From Eubacterium limosum (GTDB taxonomy: Bacteria; Bacillota; Clostridia; Eubacteriales; Eubacteriaceae): a DNA stretch of 64,000 nucleotides. Below are positions 56,005-64,000 of this stretch, in pieces. The stretch's first letter is position 1. Each line of letters begins with the position of its first letter. The DNA lies in contig NZ_CP019962.1 in the NCBI RefSeq assembly GCF_000807675.2, positions 496,001-560,000 on the forward strand, in the 5' to 3' direction. The notes under the pieces are model-generated. The model was not told the DNA's origin. It searched no databases and worked only from the letters and a program-made list of their open reading frames with translations. Position numbers and translations under genes: made by a program.

Positions 56005-57408
56005 TCAGGAAATCTGCTGTTCCTCCATGGGCTCAGTCATCAGTGACGGGTCAAGGATCGTTTCCAGCTCTTCCTGGCTCAGCAGACCCTTTTCTCTGAC
56101 AATCTGAGAAACCAGCTTGCCGCTTAAAATGGATTCCTTGGCAATGTCGGAGGCTTCCTTATAGCCAATATACGGACAAAGCGCTGTAACCGTAACAATG
56201 CTGTGTTCCAACAGTTCCTCACACCGGTCTTCATTGGCCGTAATCCCTGTAATGCAGTTGTCGATAAAGGTAGAAATCCCGTTGGTCAGGGTTTCGATGG
56301 ATTCAAACAGATTATAAAACAGCACTGGCTCAAAGGCATTGAGCTCAAGCTGTCCGGCTTCGGCCGCCATGGTGATGGTCAGGTCATTGCCAATAACATT
56401 GAAGGCCACCTGAGAGACAACCTCGGGGATAACCGGATTGATCTTGCCCGGCATAATGGATGAGCCATTCTGCTTAGGCGGCAGATTAATTTCCGCAAAG
56501 CCGGTTTTGGGGCCGCTGGACAGCAGCCGGAAGTCATTGGCCATTTTGGACAAAGTGACCGCCGCTGCCTTTAACGCGCCAGAAACCGACACAAAGGCGT
56601 CGAGATTCTGAGTCGCGTCAATCAAATCCTCAGCCAGCACCATGTTAAAGCTTGTGGTCTTTTTCAGGTTCACAGGAATCCGTTTCAGATATTCCGGATT
56701 GGCATTGATGGCTGTACCGATGGCTGTACCGCCCATATTCACAATACAAAGCTCATTCTGGGTTTTCTTCAGCCGGAGGGTATCCCGGTCAATGGCGGAG
56801 CGGTAAGCGTTGAAGGCCTGGCCCAGACGCATGGGCACCGCATCTTGAAGCTGGGTGCGCCCTACTTTTATAATATTGTCAAACTCAATGGATTTCTGCT
56901 TTAATGCCTCGCCCAGGCGTTCCATCTGGAACAGCAGCTTCTGGGTAAGCTTAAGCGCAGTAATCTTGCCCGCGGTCGGGTACACATCATTGGTTGACTG
57001 AGACATGTTCACATGGTCATTGGGGTGGACAATGCTGTAATCGCCCTTTATACCGCCAAGCTTTTCAATGGCAATGTTTGCCACTACCTCGTTGGCGTTC
57101 ATATTGGAGGAGGTTCCCGCGCCTCCCTGGATGGGATCAACGATGAACTGATCGTGGTATTTTCCTGAAATCACATCGTTGCACGCTGCAATGATAGCGT
57201 CAGCGATTTCTTTATTTAACTCACCGGTTTCAAAATTAGTCATAGCCGCAGCCTTTTTAACCTGCACCAGACTGACAATCAGATCGGGATGGAGCTGCTT
57301 TCCGGTGATATAAAAATTCTGTTTTGCCCTTAAGGTTTGTACGCCGTAATAGGCATCGACTGGAACAGGAAGTGCTCCAATCGAATCATGTTCGATTCTT
57401 TCTTGCAT
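56005..57408 (-). CDS. aspA: Aspartate ammonia-lyase
   Basis: 467 aa. Fumarase/aspartase superfamily signature GSSIMPGKINPV near residue 316, with VGRTQLQDAVPM, TNDVYPTAGKI and GGAGTSSNMNANE. It interconverts aspartate with fumarate plus ammonia. Aspartase rather than fumarase or adenylosuccinate lyase is preferred from the overall AspA-like N terminus. Monocistronic with terminator at 55855. Confidence 0.95.
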   Translation of the reverse strand: MQERIEHDSIGALPVPVDAYYGVQTLRAKQNFYITGKQLHPDLIVSLVQVKKAAAMTNFETGELNKEIADAIIAACNDVISGKYHDQFIVDPIQGGAGTSSNMNANEVVANIAIEKLGGIKGDYSIVHPNDHVNMSQSTNDVYPTAGKITALKLTQKLLFQMERLGEALKQKSIEFDNIIKVGRTQLQDAVPMRLGQAFNAYRSAIDRDTLRLKKTQNELCIVNMGGTAIGTAINANPEYLKRIPVNLKKTTSFNMVLAEDLIDATQNLDAFVSVSGALKAAAVTLSKMANDFRLLSSGPKTGFAEINLPPKQNGSSIMPGKINPVIPEVVSQVAFNVIGNDLTITMAAEAGQLELNAFEPVLFYNLFESIETLTNGISTFIDNCITGITANEDRCEELLEHSIVTVTALCPYIGYKEASDIAKESILSGKLVSQIVREKGLLSQEELETILDPSLMTEPMEEQQIS

Positions 57409-57640
57409 TTTAACCCCTCTACAAAAAATGTATTTACTTTATGGACACATCATAACGCCACCCACCTTAAAAATCAATGCGCTGTAATAAAGTTTCCCCT
57501 AAAAAATAACTGTTTTACAAGGTTGAAACCGATTTGTTACATTTATCTTTCAACGATTGGCGGTTGTCCTTATTTCGAGGACATCTCAATGAATAATTGA
57601 CCCTTTTTCATTTCTTATGTATAATAGGCACATGCTGAAT

Positions 57641-57678
57641 TAAAAGAAAGCCCCCATTATAGTGCAAGTATAATGGGG
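57641..57678 (-). terminator. Terminator of methyltransferase cassette 2
   Basis: ccccattata (57652-57661) pairs with tataatgggg (57669-57678), loop gtgcaag, tail GCTTTCTTTT on the minus strand. Nothing else is recognised between the aspartase start and here. Confidence 0.82.
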
Positions 57679-57693
57679 ACTTCTGCCCTTTTA

Positions 57694-58629
57694 TTAATTT
57701 TCTGGAAGCGGTTCTTTTGATTCAGCATAATAGGTATAAAAAATACAAACAATCGTCAGAATAATACCGATAATCTGTACGATGGTCATGGATTCCCCAA
57801 ACATGAAAAATCCTGCAATCAGTGCGACCACCGGCTCAAGGCAGTAGGCCATCGATACATAGGGCGCGTCGATCATGCCAAAGGCCATCTGTATCCACGA
57901 AAAAGATAAGACCTGTGGCAGCGCCGCAAATCCCAAAACGATAATCCAGACAATGGCTCCGTTCTGCGCTGCAGCTCCTGCAATATCGCTGATCATCTGC
58001 CATGGCGGGCAGGCGGTAACATAGAGAAACAGCGCTCCAAACAGATTAGGATAAAAAAGCTGTGCCTGCCAGCTCACATCATTTGGATAATATACATGCG
58101 AAATCAGAAAGTAAGCGCTTGCCAAAATCAAAGAATTGGCCAATGCCCAGATAATCCCCATTATATCCAGACTGGAGGTTCCCAGATTAAAAATCTGCAG
58201 CACCAGCGCAACACCGACAACGGCAATGCTGCAGGCGATGATCTTAACCTTTGTCAGCTTTATCCCTTTGAAAATACGTTCCATAATCATCAGAATAATC
58301 ACATTGCAGAAGGCCAGCAGGGATACTATCCCAACCGGAATTCTTGAGACAGCCTGCACATAGGCAAAATTCATGCCGTTCATCAGAACAAAGCCATGGA
58401 TCATCAATACGATCAGAACTTTCCAGCTGACTTTAAACATGCTGCGGTCTTTTATCAAAATCCAGCCGCCAAAGAAAAGAAACATAATTGTCGGCGCCAG
58501 TGTGGTTACTGTAATATCACTGATACCATTTTCCGCCATCAGTCTCAGGAATGGCCCGAAAAGCCCCCACAGTGCAGCGGACAAAACAGCCAGCGTAAAC
58601 CCCTTTTTAAATATTCCTTTATCATTCAT
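57694..58629 (-). CDS. EamA/DMT-family transporter
   Basis: 311 aa with ten hydrophobic helices in two EamA repeats (LAVLSAALWGLFGPFLRLMA; SLLAFCNVIILMIMERIF; IIWALANSLILASAYFLI; YCLEPVVALIAGFFMFGE). Family members export metabolites or take up small solutes. It is the last gene of cassette 2, 12 nt after the micropeptide stop with AGGAG upstream of ATG, in the same position as the DUF1097 gene in cassette 1. Confidence 0.93.
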   Translation of the reverse strand: MNDKGIFKKGFTLAVLSAALWGLFGPFLRLMAENGISDITVTTLAPTIMFLFFGGWILIKDRSMFKVSWKVLIVLMIHGFVLMNGMNFAYVQAVSRIPVGIVSLLAFCNVIILMIMERIFKGIKLTKVKIIACSIAVVGVALVLQIFNLGTSSLDIMGIIWALANSLILASAYFLISHVYYPNDVSWQAQLFYPNLFGALFLYVTACPPWQMISDIAGAAAQNGAIVWIIVLGFAALPQVLSFSWIQMAFGMIDAPYVSMAYCLEPVVALIAGFFMFGESMTIVQIIGIILTIVCIFYTYYAESKEPLPEN

Positions 58630-58641
58630 TTTCCCTGCTCC

Positions 58642-58791
58642 TTACACAGTCATAAAGAAAACCAGTGAAAACATCAGCTCATCCAGGTCATCCCAGCGGG
58701 CTTTCATCACGGCTTTGTCTTCATCCGTCAGGTATTCTTCCTTCAAATCCTGTTGATATTCATCAAACGGATAGAGTAATTTATTTTCCAT
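58642..58791 (-). CDS. 49-aa acidic micropeptide between methyltransferase and transporter
   Basis: ATG at 58791 with AGAAAGGA 7 nt upstream; 49 codons; TAA at 58642-58644. It lies 23 nt after the methyltransferase stop and 12 nt before the EamA start. Highly acidic (EYQQDLKEEYLTDEDK), with a hydrophobic end LDELMFSLVFFMTV that mirrors the peptide of cassette 1 (MEELVYSYVFFLIS). The match in position, size, ending and ribosome binding site supports a real gene family. Function unknown. Confidence 0.78.
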   Translation of the reverse strand: MENKLLYPFDEYQQDLKEEYLTDEDKAVMKARWDDLDELMFSLVFFMTV

Positions 58792-58814
58792 GTTCGTATC
58801 CTTTCTGTAAATAT

Positions 58815-59987
58815 TTACTTATACACACCGTAATCTCTTACAAATTCATTGACAGCTCTCATATTTTCAGGGTTAACGTCGCTTGCATTCAGAATATATT
58901 TGTCCAGGGAGAAAATATAGCCGCCGCCCGGCGCCATAATGTCAATGACCTCTTTGGCTTTATCAATACATTCCTGCTTTGTGCCGTAGCCCAGTAACGA
59001 AATCGGATAGAAGCCCTGGAGACACAGATTTTTCCCGATTGTATTTTTAGCTTTTTTCATATCACCGTATTCCATAATGGCAATGATCTTATCAGATTTT
59101 GGAATATCCTGCATATACGGGTAGAATCGTTCCCAGTCACCTTCAAAGAAAATCGACAGTGTCAGTCCTTTTTGATTAACCAGAATGTCGATAAATTTTA
59201 AAAATGACGGCCAGTAAAACTCTTCAAACATTTTTTTGTTGATATAAGGCGCCATGTGCAGCGGGATGAACACGTATGGAAAGGTTGCGCCCTTTTCTCC
59301 CGGATAACAGGCTGTCGCACCCTTAACAAGAATGGGTGTCACCGCATCCAGCGCTTCTTTAACCTTATCCGGAGACTTTCGCACATCTCTGCAGATTCCC
59401 GTAAAACCTCTGAACTGATCTGCCAGATAATCGAACGGCGCAACGGTAAGGTTTGACCCTAATGCCGGCACTCCATAATCATGGGCGAGAGACGCGGTAA
59501 TTTCTTCTAAAGCGCCCATATAAGAGCCAAACTCCAATGCAGCCTTTGTCATAGCATAAGCATTATATGGCGCTGGCTGGTCCAAAGCCGGATATAAACG
59601 CGGCAGCAGCTTTGATACGATCATTTTATAGGGATCTTCAATTAATTCGTCATATTCATCTGGGTTCATAGCGCTGATTTCCGGATGCTGCACAAATCCC
59701 CTTTCACTCTCCGTGAAATTTTTTGCGTTCAGCAGACGATAGAACATCGGCGGCCTTGTAAAAAGACTTTCAAAGCAATCCCAATGAAAATCATCGAACA
59801 CCTTTTTAAAAGCAACCTGGCATTGTTCCGGTGTCCATGAAGCCTGGCGGTACGGCAGGCCCGCGTATTCAATTGCATAGGAAATTTCTGCTGGACAGTT
59901 CACTGGCACACGTTTTGGTTCCTGGATTTTAAGTGTTGTCTCCAGCATTTCCATCCGTTCATTATATTCTTTTCTTTTATCGGACAT
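58815..59987 (-). CDS. UroD-fold (MtaA/CmuA-like) probable corrinoid methyltransferase, copy 2
   Basis: 390 aa, homologous throughout to the protein at 29620-30774: GFVQHPEI, FIPLHMAPYI, LSIFFEGDWERFYPYM, FYPISLLGYGT, and APGGGYIFSLDKYIL are shared. TIM-barrel of the uroporphyrinogen decarboxylase superfamily. As in copy 1, E-x-D (EGD) takes the place of H-x-C and the late Cys is Gly. Substrate unknown; a methylated compound transported by the EamA protein is a guess. No corrinoid protein gene is adjacent. First gene of cassette 2. Confidence 0.85.
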   Translation of the reverse strand: MSDKRKEYNERMEMLETTLKIQEPKRVPVNCPAEISYAIEYAGLPYRQASWTPEQCQVAFKKVFDDFHWDCFESLFTRPPMFYRLLNAKNFTESERGFVQHPEISAMNPDEYDELIEDPYKMIVSKLLPRLYPALDQPAPYNAYAMTKAALEFGSYMGALEEITASLAHDYGVPALGSNLTVAPFDYLADQFRGFTGICRDVRKSPDKVKEALDAVTPILVKGATACYPGEKGATFPYVFIPLHMAPYINKKMFEEFYWPSFLKFIDILVNQKGLTLSIFFEGDWERFYPYMQDIPKSDKIIAIMEYGDMKKAKNTIGKNLCLQGFYPISLLGYGTKQECIDKAKEVIDIMAPGGGYIFSLDKYILNASDVNPENMRAVNEFVRDYGVYK

Positions 59988-60025
59988 AATTTTTCACCTC
60001 ATAATTTTTGAACGTCCATTTTTAA

Positions 60026-60070
60026 AAGTGCACTTAATATTAAGTATACTTTAAAATTTATATTTGTCAA
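60026..60070 (-). promoter_or_regulatory. Promoter and paired operators, cassette 2
   Basis: Minus-strand TTGACA (60065-60070), 16-bp spacer, TATACT (60043-60048). Two 10-bp palindromes, AAGTATACTT (60042-60051, covering the -10) and AAGTGCACTT (60026-60035), are separated by aatatt, 16 bp centre to centre. Placement over and just after the -10 suits a repressor, probably the divergent TetR protein. Confidence 0.8.
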
Positions 60071-60236
60071 CCATTTTTCGTAAAATATAAAAAGTTATTT
60101 ATCTAATTGTTTTCATATTCTCTTTTTATGTTTTTTTATATTAAATATTGCAGAATATCAGATAATCCGCCACTTATTGTCGTCTTTTGAGAAATATGCT
60201 ATACTTACGTTAGTACAAACTAGATAAAGGACAATT

Positions 60237-60911
60237 ATGAAAAAATATAAAACCGGACGGGAAACAAAAGAAAATATTATGGAGGCTGCCCGCGAGCTTT
60301 TCTATGAAAAAGGGTATAAGAACACGACCTACAATGATATCTGTGAAAAAGCCAATGTCAACACCGGAACCTTCCATTACCATTTCCAGACAAAACGGAA
60401 AGTTGCCGGCATCATCTATAATAATTTTATGTTCAACATTAAGGAGGAAACCGGAAAGCTCATTTCCTCAAAATACGAAAATGATCTCAAGCTCTGTACA
60501 GCTCTGGAAATTACAAACTACATGAACTTATTTTTTTCTGATGATCATGTGAAAACTTTTTTTTATGATCTATACAGTGATAACATTCCGCTTGAGTACG
60601 CCTTAAACATCATGGAAAATTTTTTTCAGCTCCACGTCGAAGCCTTTAAACTGCCTATTGACAGAGATTATGTCAAGATAATCGCTGCCACAAACCTTGG
60701 TATGGAACAGGCCCTGATCGTTAATTACTGCTCTGGCTACCTTATGCTGCCGGAACAACAGATCATTGATTATGATATCGAGCTGACCTATGCTCAGATG
60801 AATATCAACCATCAGGAAATCGAGCGGATCATTCAAAAAGCTCAGGAGCTTGGCCCTCAGATCAAGCTGAAGCATGTCGATTATTTTAAGGTTGAACCAC
60901 TGAATCGCTAG
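60237..60911 (+). CDS. TetR/AcrR-family regulator, cassette 2
   Basis: 224 aa. DNA-binding domain TKENIMEAARELFYEKGYKN, HTH TYNDICEKANVNTGTFHYHF, then TKRKVAGIIYNNF; helical C-terminal ligand domain. Divergent from methyltransferase copy 2 with palindromes between, the same layout as cassette 1. Apart from the DNA-binding domain the two TetR proteins are not strikingly alike, which would fit different inducers (inference). Confidence 0.92.
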   Translation: MKKYKTGRETKENIMEAARELFYEKGYKNTTYNDICEKANVNTGTFHYHFQTKRKVAGIIYNNFMFNIKEETGKLISSKYENDLKLCTALEITNYMNLFFSDDHVKTFFYDLYSDNIPLEYALNIMENFFQLHVEAFKLPIDRDYVKIIAATNLGMEQALIVNYCSGYLMLPEQQIIDYDIELTYAQMNINHQEIERIIQKAQELGPQIKLKHVDYFKVEPLNR

Positions 60912-60920
60912 CACAAAATA

Positions 60921-60968
60921 AGAAAGCCCAGCGGCATTAAGAAGTTTCTTAATGCCGCTGGGCTTTCT
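60921..60968. terminator. Bidirectional terminator between TetR and dehydrogenase genes
   Basis: Perfect 23-bp inverted repeat (60921-60943 and 60946-60968), with T-rich tail on the plus strand and a moderately T-rich one on the minus strand; serves both convergent genes. Confidence 0.88.
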
Positions 60969-60971
60969 TTA

Positions 60972-61958
60972 TTAAAACAGCTCAAAAGCGCTGCTTCCTG
61001 TTTTATTCAGATCTCTCAGGTTTTTGACGGCACCATAGACCATGCTGCGCACAGCCTCCTCGGTGTAAAAGGCCATATGCTGGGTCATCGTGACATGGGG
61101 AAATTGTCTTATGTATGCCATATCCCGGTTGCTGATAATATCCACCGTGTGATTGACATGGTAAATACCATCCTCATGCTCAATAACATCCAGTCCAAGG
61201 GCGCCGAACTTCTGCTTCTCAATGCCGTCGATCACATCGCTCACATCCATCAGAGAGCCCCTTGCGCAATTGATGAGCACCACGCCGTCCTTCATTTTCG
61301 CAATGCTTTCCCTGTTGATCATATGGTAAGTGCTCTCAAGCAGCGGCGTGTGCAGAGTTATGACATCACTTTCAGCGTAAAGAGTGTCCAACTCCACATA
61401 TTTTGCCATGTCCGCAACCGAGCCATTTGGATAAGCGTCATAGGCAAGGATTCGACAGCCGAAGCCCTGCAGAATCTCAATAACTGTTCGGCCAATACGC
61501 CCGGTCCCCACAACTCCAACAGTCATATTTCTAAGCTCACGGCCCTCCAGACCTTCCAGCGAGTAATCATTGACGTTTCCCCGGAACATAGCCTGCTTAT
61601 ACTTTCTTAAAGACATGAGCATCAGCATAACCGTATATTCCGCCACTCCGTTCGGAGGATAACTGACATTGCAGATACGAATGCCCAGCTCCCTGGCATA
61701 CTCCAGATTAATATGATTATAGCCCACTGTGCGGGTACAGTAAAAACGGATACCCGCGTCCCGCATAAGGTTTAAAATCACGCGGTCAATACGGCTATGC
61801 CCAAGGCTTGTCACTGCGCCGCAGCCCTCGGCAAAATCAAAGGTCTCCACACTCAGCGGTTTACCCGTAAAAATCAACTCTACATTATATTTTTCGGCAG
61901 CTTTTTTAAAGTCCTTTATTTCATCCTTTCGCACTTCAAAGGCGGCAATTTTCAGCAT
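60972..61958 (-). CDS. D-2-hydroxyacid dehydrogenase (D-lactate dehydrogenase/VanH-like)
   Basis: 328 aa. NAD-binding GVVGTGRIGRTV near residue 148; catalytic Arg in INCARGSL, Glu in LDVIEHEDG, His in TQHMAFYTEEA. N-terminal TVGYNHINLEYA is typical of D-lactate dehydrogenases. It probably reduces pyruvate or another 2-oxoacid; exact substrate not certain. Monocistronic, divergent from recQ. Confidence 0.93.
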   Translation of the reverse strand: MLKIAAFEVRKDEIKDFKKAAEKYNVELIFTGKPLSVETFDFAEGCGAVTSLGHSRIDRVILNLMRDAGIRFYCTRTVGYNHINLEYARELGIRICNVSYPPNGVAEYTVMLMLMSLRKYKQAMFRGNVNDYSLEGLEGRELRNMTVGVVGTGRIGRTVIEILQGFGCRILAYDAYPNGSVADMAKYVELDTLYAESDVITLHTPLLESTYHMINRESIAKMKDGVVLINCARGSLMDVSDVIDGIEKQKFGALGLDVIEHEDGIYHVNHTVDIISNRDMAYIRQFPHVTMTQHMAFYTEEAVRSMVYGAVKNLRDLNKTGSSAFELF

Positions 61959-62073
61959 TGTTTTCTCCTCGCTACAAAAAATTTCTTTTTATTATTATAT
62001 ACCCAAAAGCAAATTACGGAATAAATTTTTTGGTTGTGGTATAATAAAATCACTTTTGTTTGGAGGTAACTTT

Positions 62074-63915
62074 ATGGATCAAGGCAGCAAGCACACCGTT
62101 TTAAAACAATACTTTGGCTACGACACCTTCCGGGAAGGCCAGGAATTTCTCATTGACACAATCTTGTCTGGACGGGACGCGGTGGGCGTCATGCCGACAG
62201 GCGCGGGAAAATCTATCTGCTTCCAGGTGCCTGCCCTGCTGATGAACGGCATAACGCTGGTAGTCTCTCCACTAATCTCCCTCATGAAGGATCAGGTCGG
62301 GGCCCTTACCCAGGCCGGCGTCCCGGCTGCTTTTATCAACAGCTCCCTGAGCAGCGCCGAATACCGGGAGGTGCTCTCAAATATCCGCCAGGGCAAGTGC
62401 AAAATTCTTTACATTGCCCCAGAACGCCTTTTAGCTGAGGGCTTTCTCAACTTTATCCAGGAGCAGGATATCGCAATGGTTACCGTTGATGAGGCTCACT
62501 GCGTATCCCAGTGGGGGCAGGATTTCCGACCATCTTATCTCGAAATTGACCGTTTTGTCAAAAGCCTGGACAGCCGCCCCATCCTCTCCGCCTTTACTGC
62601 TACCGCCACCGAGCAGGTGCGCCGCGATATTGTAGGACTTCTGGATTTAAAGGAGCCCGAGGTGCTGGTGACCGGCTTTGACCGGAAAAACCTTTACTTT
62701 GAGGTGCAGAAACCCGCTAAAAAACTGGATGCTCTTCTGGCGATTCTGGCTGACCACCGGGATAAAAGCGGGATTATCTACTGCGCGACCCGAAAAAGCG
62801 TGGAGGATGTCTGTGAAAAAATCTGTGCCGCAGGTTACCCGGCAGTCTGCTATCACGCAGGGCTTCCCGACGCAGTGCGGAAGAAAAATCAGGATCTGTT
62901 CATCTTTGACGAAAAGCCCATCGTGGTCGCCACAAACGCCTTTGGTATGGGCATTGACAAATCCAATGTCTCCTTTGTTGTGCATTACAACATGCCCGGG
63001 GATATGGAAAGTTATTATCAGGAGGCTGGCCGGGCGGGTCGCGATGGCGAGCCCGCGGACTGCATCCTGCTGTACAGCGGCCAGGATGTACGGACTCAGC
63101 AATTCTTTATTGAGAACGCTGACCGGGAAAGCAGTGACCCCGAGACGGACGCGCTTTTGAAACAGCGTGACCGGCAGCGTCTGAAGGACATGACCTTTTA
63201 CTGTCATACTAACGATTGTCTGAGAGGCTATATGCTGAAGTATTTCGGCGAGGACGCACCTGTCTGCTGTGACCACTGCGGAAATTGCCAGACCCAGTTT
63301 GAAATTCTGGACATCACCATCGAAGCCCAGAAGATCCTGTCCTGTATCAAGCGGACCGGGCAGCGCTTTGGCATTAAGGTGGTCGTGGATACCCTGCGCG
63401 GCAGCAAAAACCAACGTATTCTCAGTCTTGGCTTTGACAAGCTCTCGACCTATAATATCATGGCAGACATCAGCGAAAAGCGTATCCGGGATATGATCCA
63501 TTATCTGACTCTGGAGGGCTTCATTCACATCACCGATGATGAGTACCCGGTTATGCGCTTCGGTCCCCGGGCACGCGATGTGCTTTTTGGCGGAGAGCGC
63601 ATTGAGATGAAGCTGCCAAAGGAAAAAGAGCCTGCGCCAAAGGCCGCCAAAGAAAAGGCAAAGCCTGCCGCCGGAGCTCTGGAAAATCCCGGGCTTTTCG
63701 ACCGGCTGCGCAATCTGCGCGGAAAGCTCGCCGCAGAACAGAACGTCCCGGCTTATGTTGTCTTTTCAAACGCTGCCCTCACAGATATGTGCCGCCGTCT
63801 GCCCAAAAACAACAGTGAATTCCTTGAAGTTTCTGGCGTGGGCAAGGCCAAGCTTGAGCGCTACGGCGAAGACTTCCTTCAGGAAATCCAGGACTGGCTC
63901 AAGAAGCAGGCATAA
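62074..63915 (+). CDS. recQ: ATP-dependent DNA helicase RecQ
   Basis: 613 aa. Helicase motifs: FREGQEFLIDTIL (motif 0), MPTGAGKSICFQVPAL (I), VDEAHCVSQWGQDFRP (II), SAFTATATEQVRRDI (III), then motif VI QEAGRAGRDGEP. The Zn-binding cysteines are seen in CLRGYMLKYFGED followed by CCDHCGNC, then a winged helix (RQC) and a C-terminal HRDC domain. A Lys/Ala-rich linker (EKEPAPKAAKEKAKPA) joins them. 3'-5' helicase in recombination repair. The ATG at 62074 has GGAGG 7 nt upstream; the TTG at 62056 is too early. Confidence 0.97.
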   Translation: MDQGSKHTVLKQYFGYDTFREGQEFLIDTILSGRDAVGVMPTGAGKSICFQVPALLMNGITLVVSPLISLMKDQVGALTQAGVPAAFINSSLSSAEYREVLSNIRQGKCKILYIAPERLLAEGFLNFIQEQDIAMVTVDEAHCVSQWGQDFRPSYLEIDRFVKSLDSRPILSAFTATATEQVRRDIVGLLDLKEPEVLVTGFDRKNLYFEVQKPAKKLDALLAILADHRDKSGIIYCATRKSVEDVCEKICAAGYPAVCYHAGLPDAVRKKNQDLFIFDEKPIVVATNAFGMGIDKSNVSFVVHYNMPGDMESYYQEAGRAGRDGEPADCILLYSGQDVRTQQFFIENADRESSDPETDALLKQRDRQRLKDMTFYCHTNDCLRGYMLKYFGEDAPVCCDHCGNCQTQFEILDITIEAQKILSCIKRTGQRFGIKVVVDTLRGSKNQRILSLGFDKLSTYNIMADISEKRIRDMIHYLTLEGFIHITDDEYPVMRFGPRARDVLFGGERIEMKLPKEKEPAPKAAKEKAKPAAGALENPGLFDRLRNLRGKLAAEQNVPAYVVFSNAALTDMCRRLPKNNSEFLEVSGVGKAKLERYGEDFLQEIQDWLKKQA

Positions 63916-63916
63916 T

Positions 63917-63957
63917 AAAAAAACAGGTGGCGGCACAAGGCCGCCTCCTGTTTTTTT
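63917..63957. terminator. Bidirectional terminator after recQ
   Basis: aacaggtggcggc with gccgcctcctgtt (one T-T mismatch), flanked by seven A and seven T; shared with a gene entering from the right. Confidence 0.88.
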
Positions 63958-64000
63958 ATAGCTTACTGACCAGATTGTAGATCCGCTCATATTCAAGCAT
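63956..64000 (-). CDS. 3' end of an unidentified gene running in from the right
   Basis: On the minus strand the last 14 codons (ending YNLVSKL) lead to a TAA directly at the shared terminator. The product cannot be identified; the true start lies outside the window. Confidence 0.45.
   Translation of the reverse strand: MLEYERIYNLVSKL

Overview
The window looks like chromosome of a low-to-mid GC Firmicute. An acetogenic Eubacteriaceae member (Eubacterium limosum/callanderi type) is my inference, from a large Bacillus-type SRP RNA, a T-box leader, consensus TTGACA/TATAAT promoters, AGGAGG ribosome binding sites, and two copies of a uroporphyrinogen-decarboxylase-fold methyltransferase locus. 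No phage, transposon, integron or CRISPR was seen; it reads as ordinary chromosome with rich local regulation.

Layout. 1-2.0 kb: 3' part of a PAS/sigma-54 activator facing an MgtC-like membrane protein. 2.1-7.5 kb: a minus-strand rRNA locus in the order 5S-16S-23S-5S; the leading 5S has its own perfect promoter, and 16S has two more. 7.5-11.2 kb: response regulator, histidine kinase and a MEMO/AMMECR1 fusion. 11.4-14.3 kb: a PLC-like protein, a cluster of four DnaA boxes, enolase and a small DUF6440 protein. 14.4-18.9 kb: a T-box-controlled phenylacetate-CoA ligase-like enzyme, a UvrD-like helicase and an alpha/beta hydrolase. 19.0-21.3 kb: an ABC exporter behind a double palindromic operator. 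21.5-28.3 kb: a large HTH protein, an iron alcohol dehydrogenase and a heterodimeric ABC exporter. 28.4-31.7 kb: SRP RNA, the first methyltransferase cassette and tRNA-Ser.

31.9-35.9 kb: three small plus-strand genes converge on a five-gene minus-strand operon that starts at a perfect 30-bp palindrome. 35.9-42.1 kb: an ABC-F ATPase with a leader-peptide/tandem-terminator attenuator, a HAD phosphatase, an arylsulfotransferase-like protein and a ClC channel. 42.2-48.9 kb: a Ugp/MalK-type ABC uptake operon with two phosphatases, divergent from a GntR regulator. 49-55.8 kb: a defence-like operon (Tet-type ribosomal protection GTPase, response regulator, ABC ATPase, three permeases, kinase). 56-64 kb: aspartase, the second methyltransferase cassette, a D-lactate dehydrogenase-type enzyme and RecQ.

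The most interesting point is the repeated cassette at 28.9-31.6 kb and 57.7-60.9 kb. In each, a TetR-family gene is divergent from a UroD-fold protein, which is followed by an overlooked 46-49 aa acidic micropeptide gene and then by a membrane protein gene. The micropeptides share a C-terminal motif, and both UroD-fold proteins appear to carry E-x-D where MtaA-type methyltransferases have zinc-binding H-x-C. Next in interest are the DnaA-box cluster at 12.4 kb, the autonomous 5S gene ahead of 16S, and the ABC-F attenuator.
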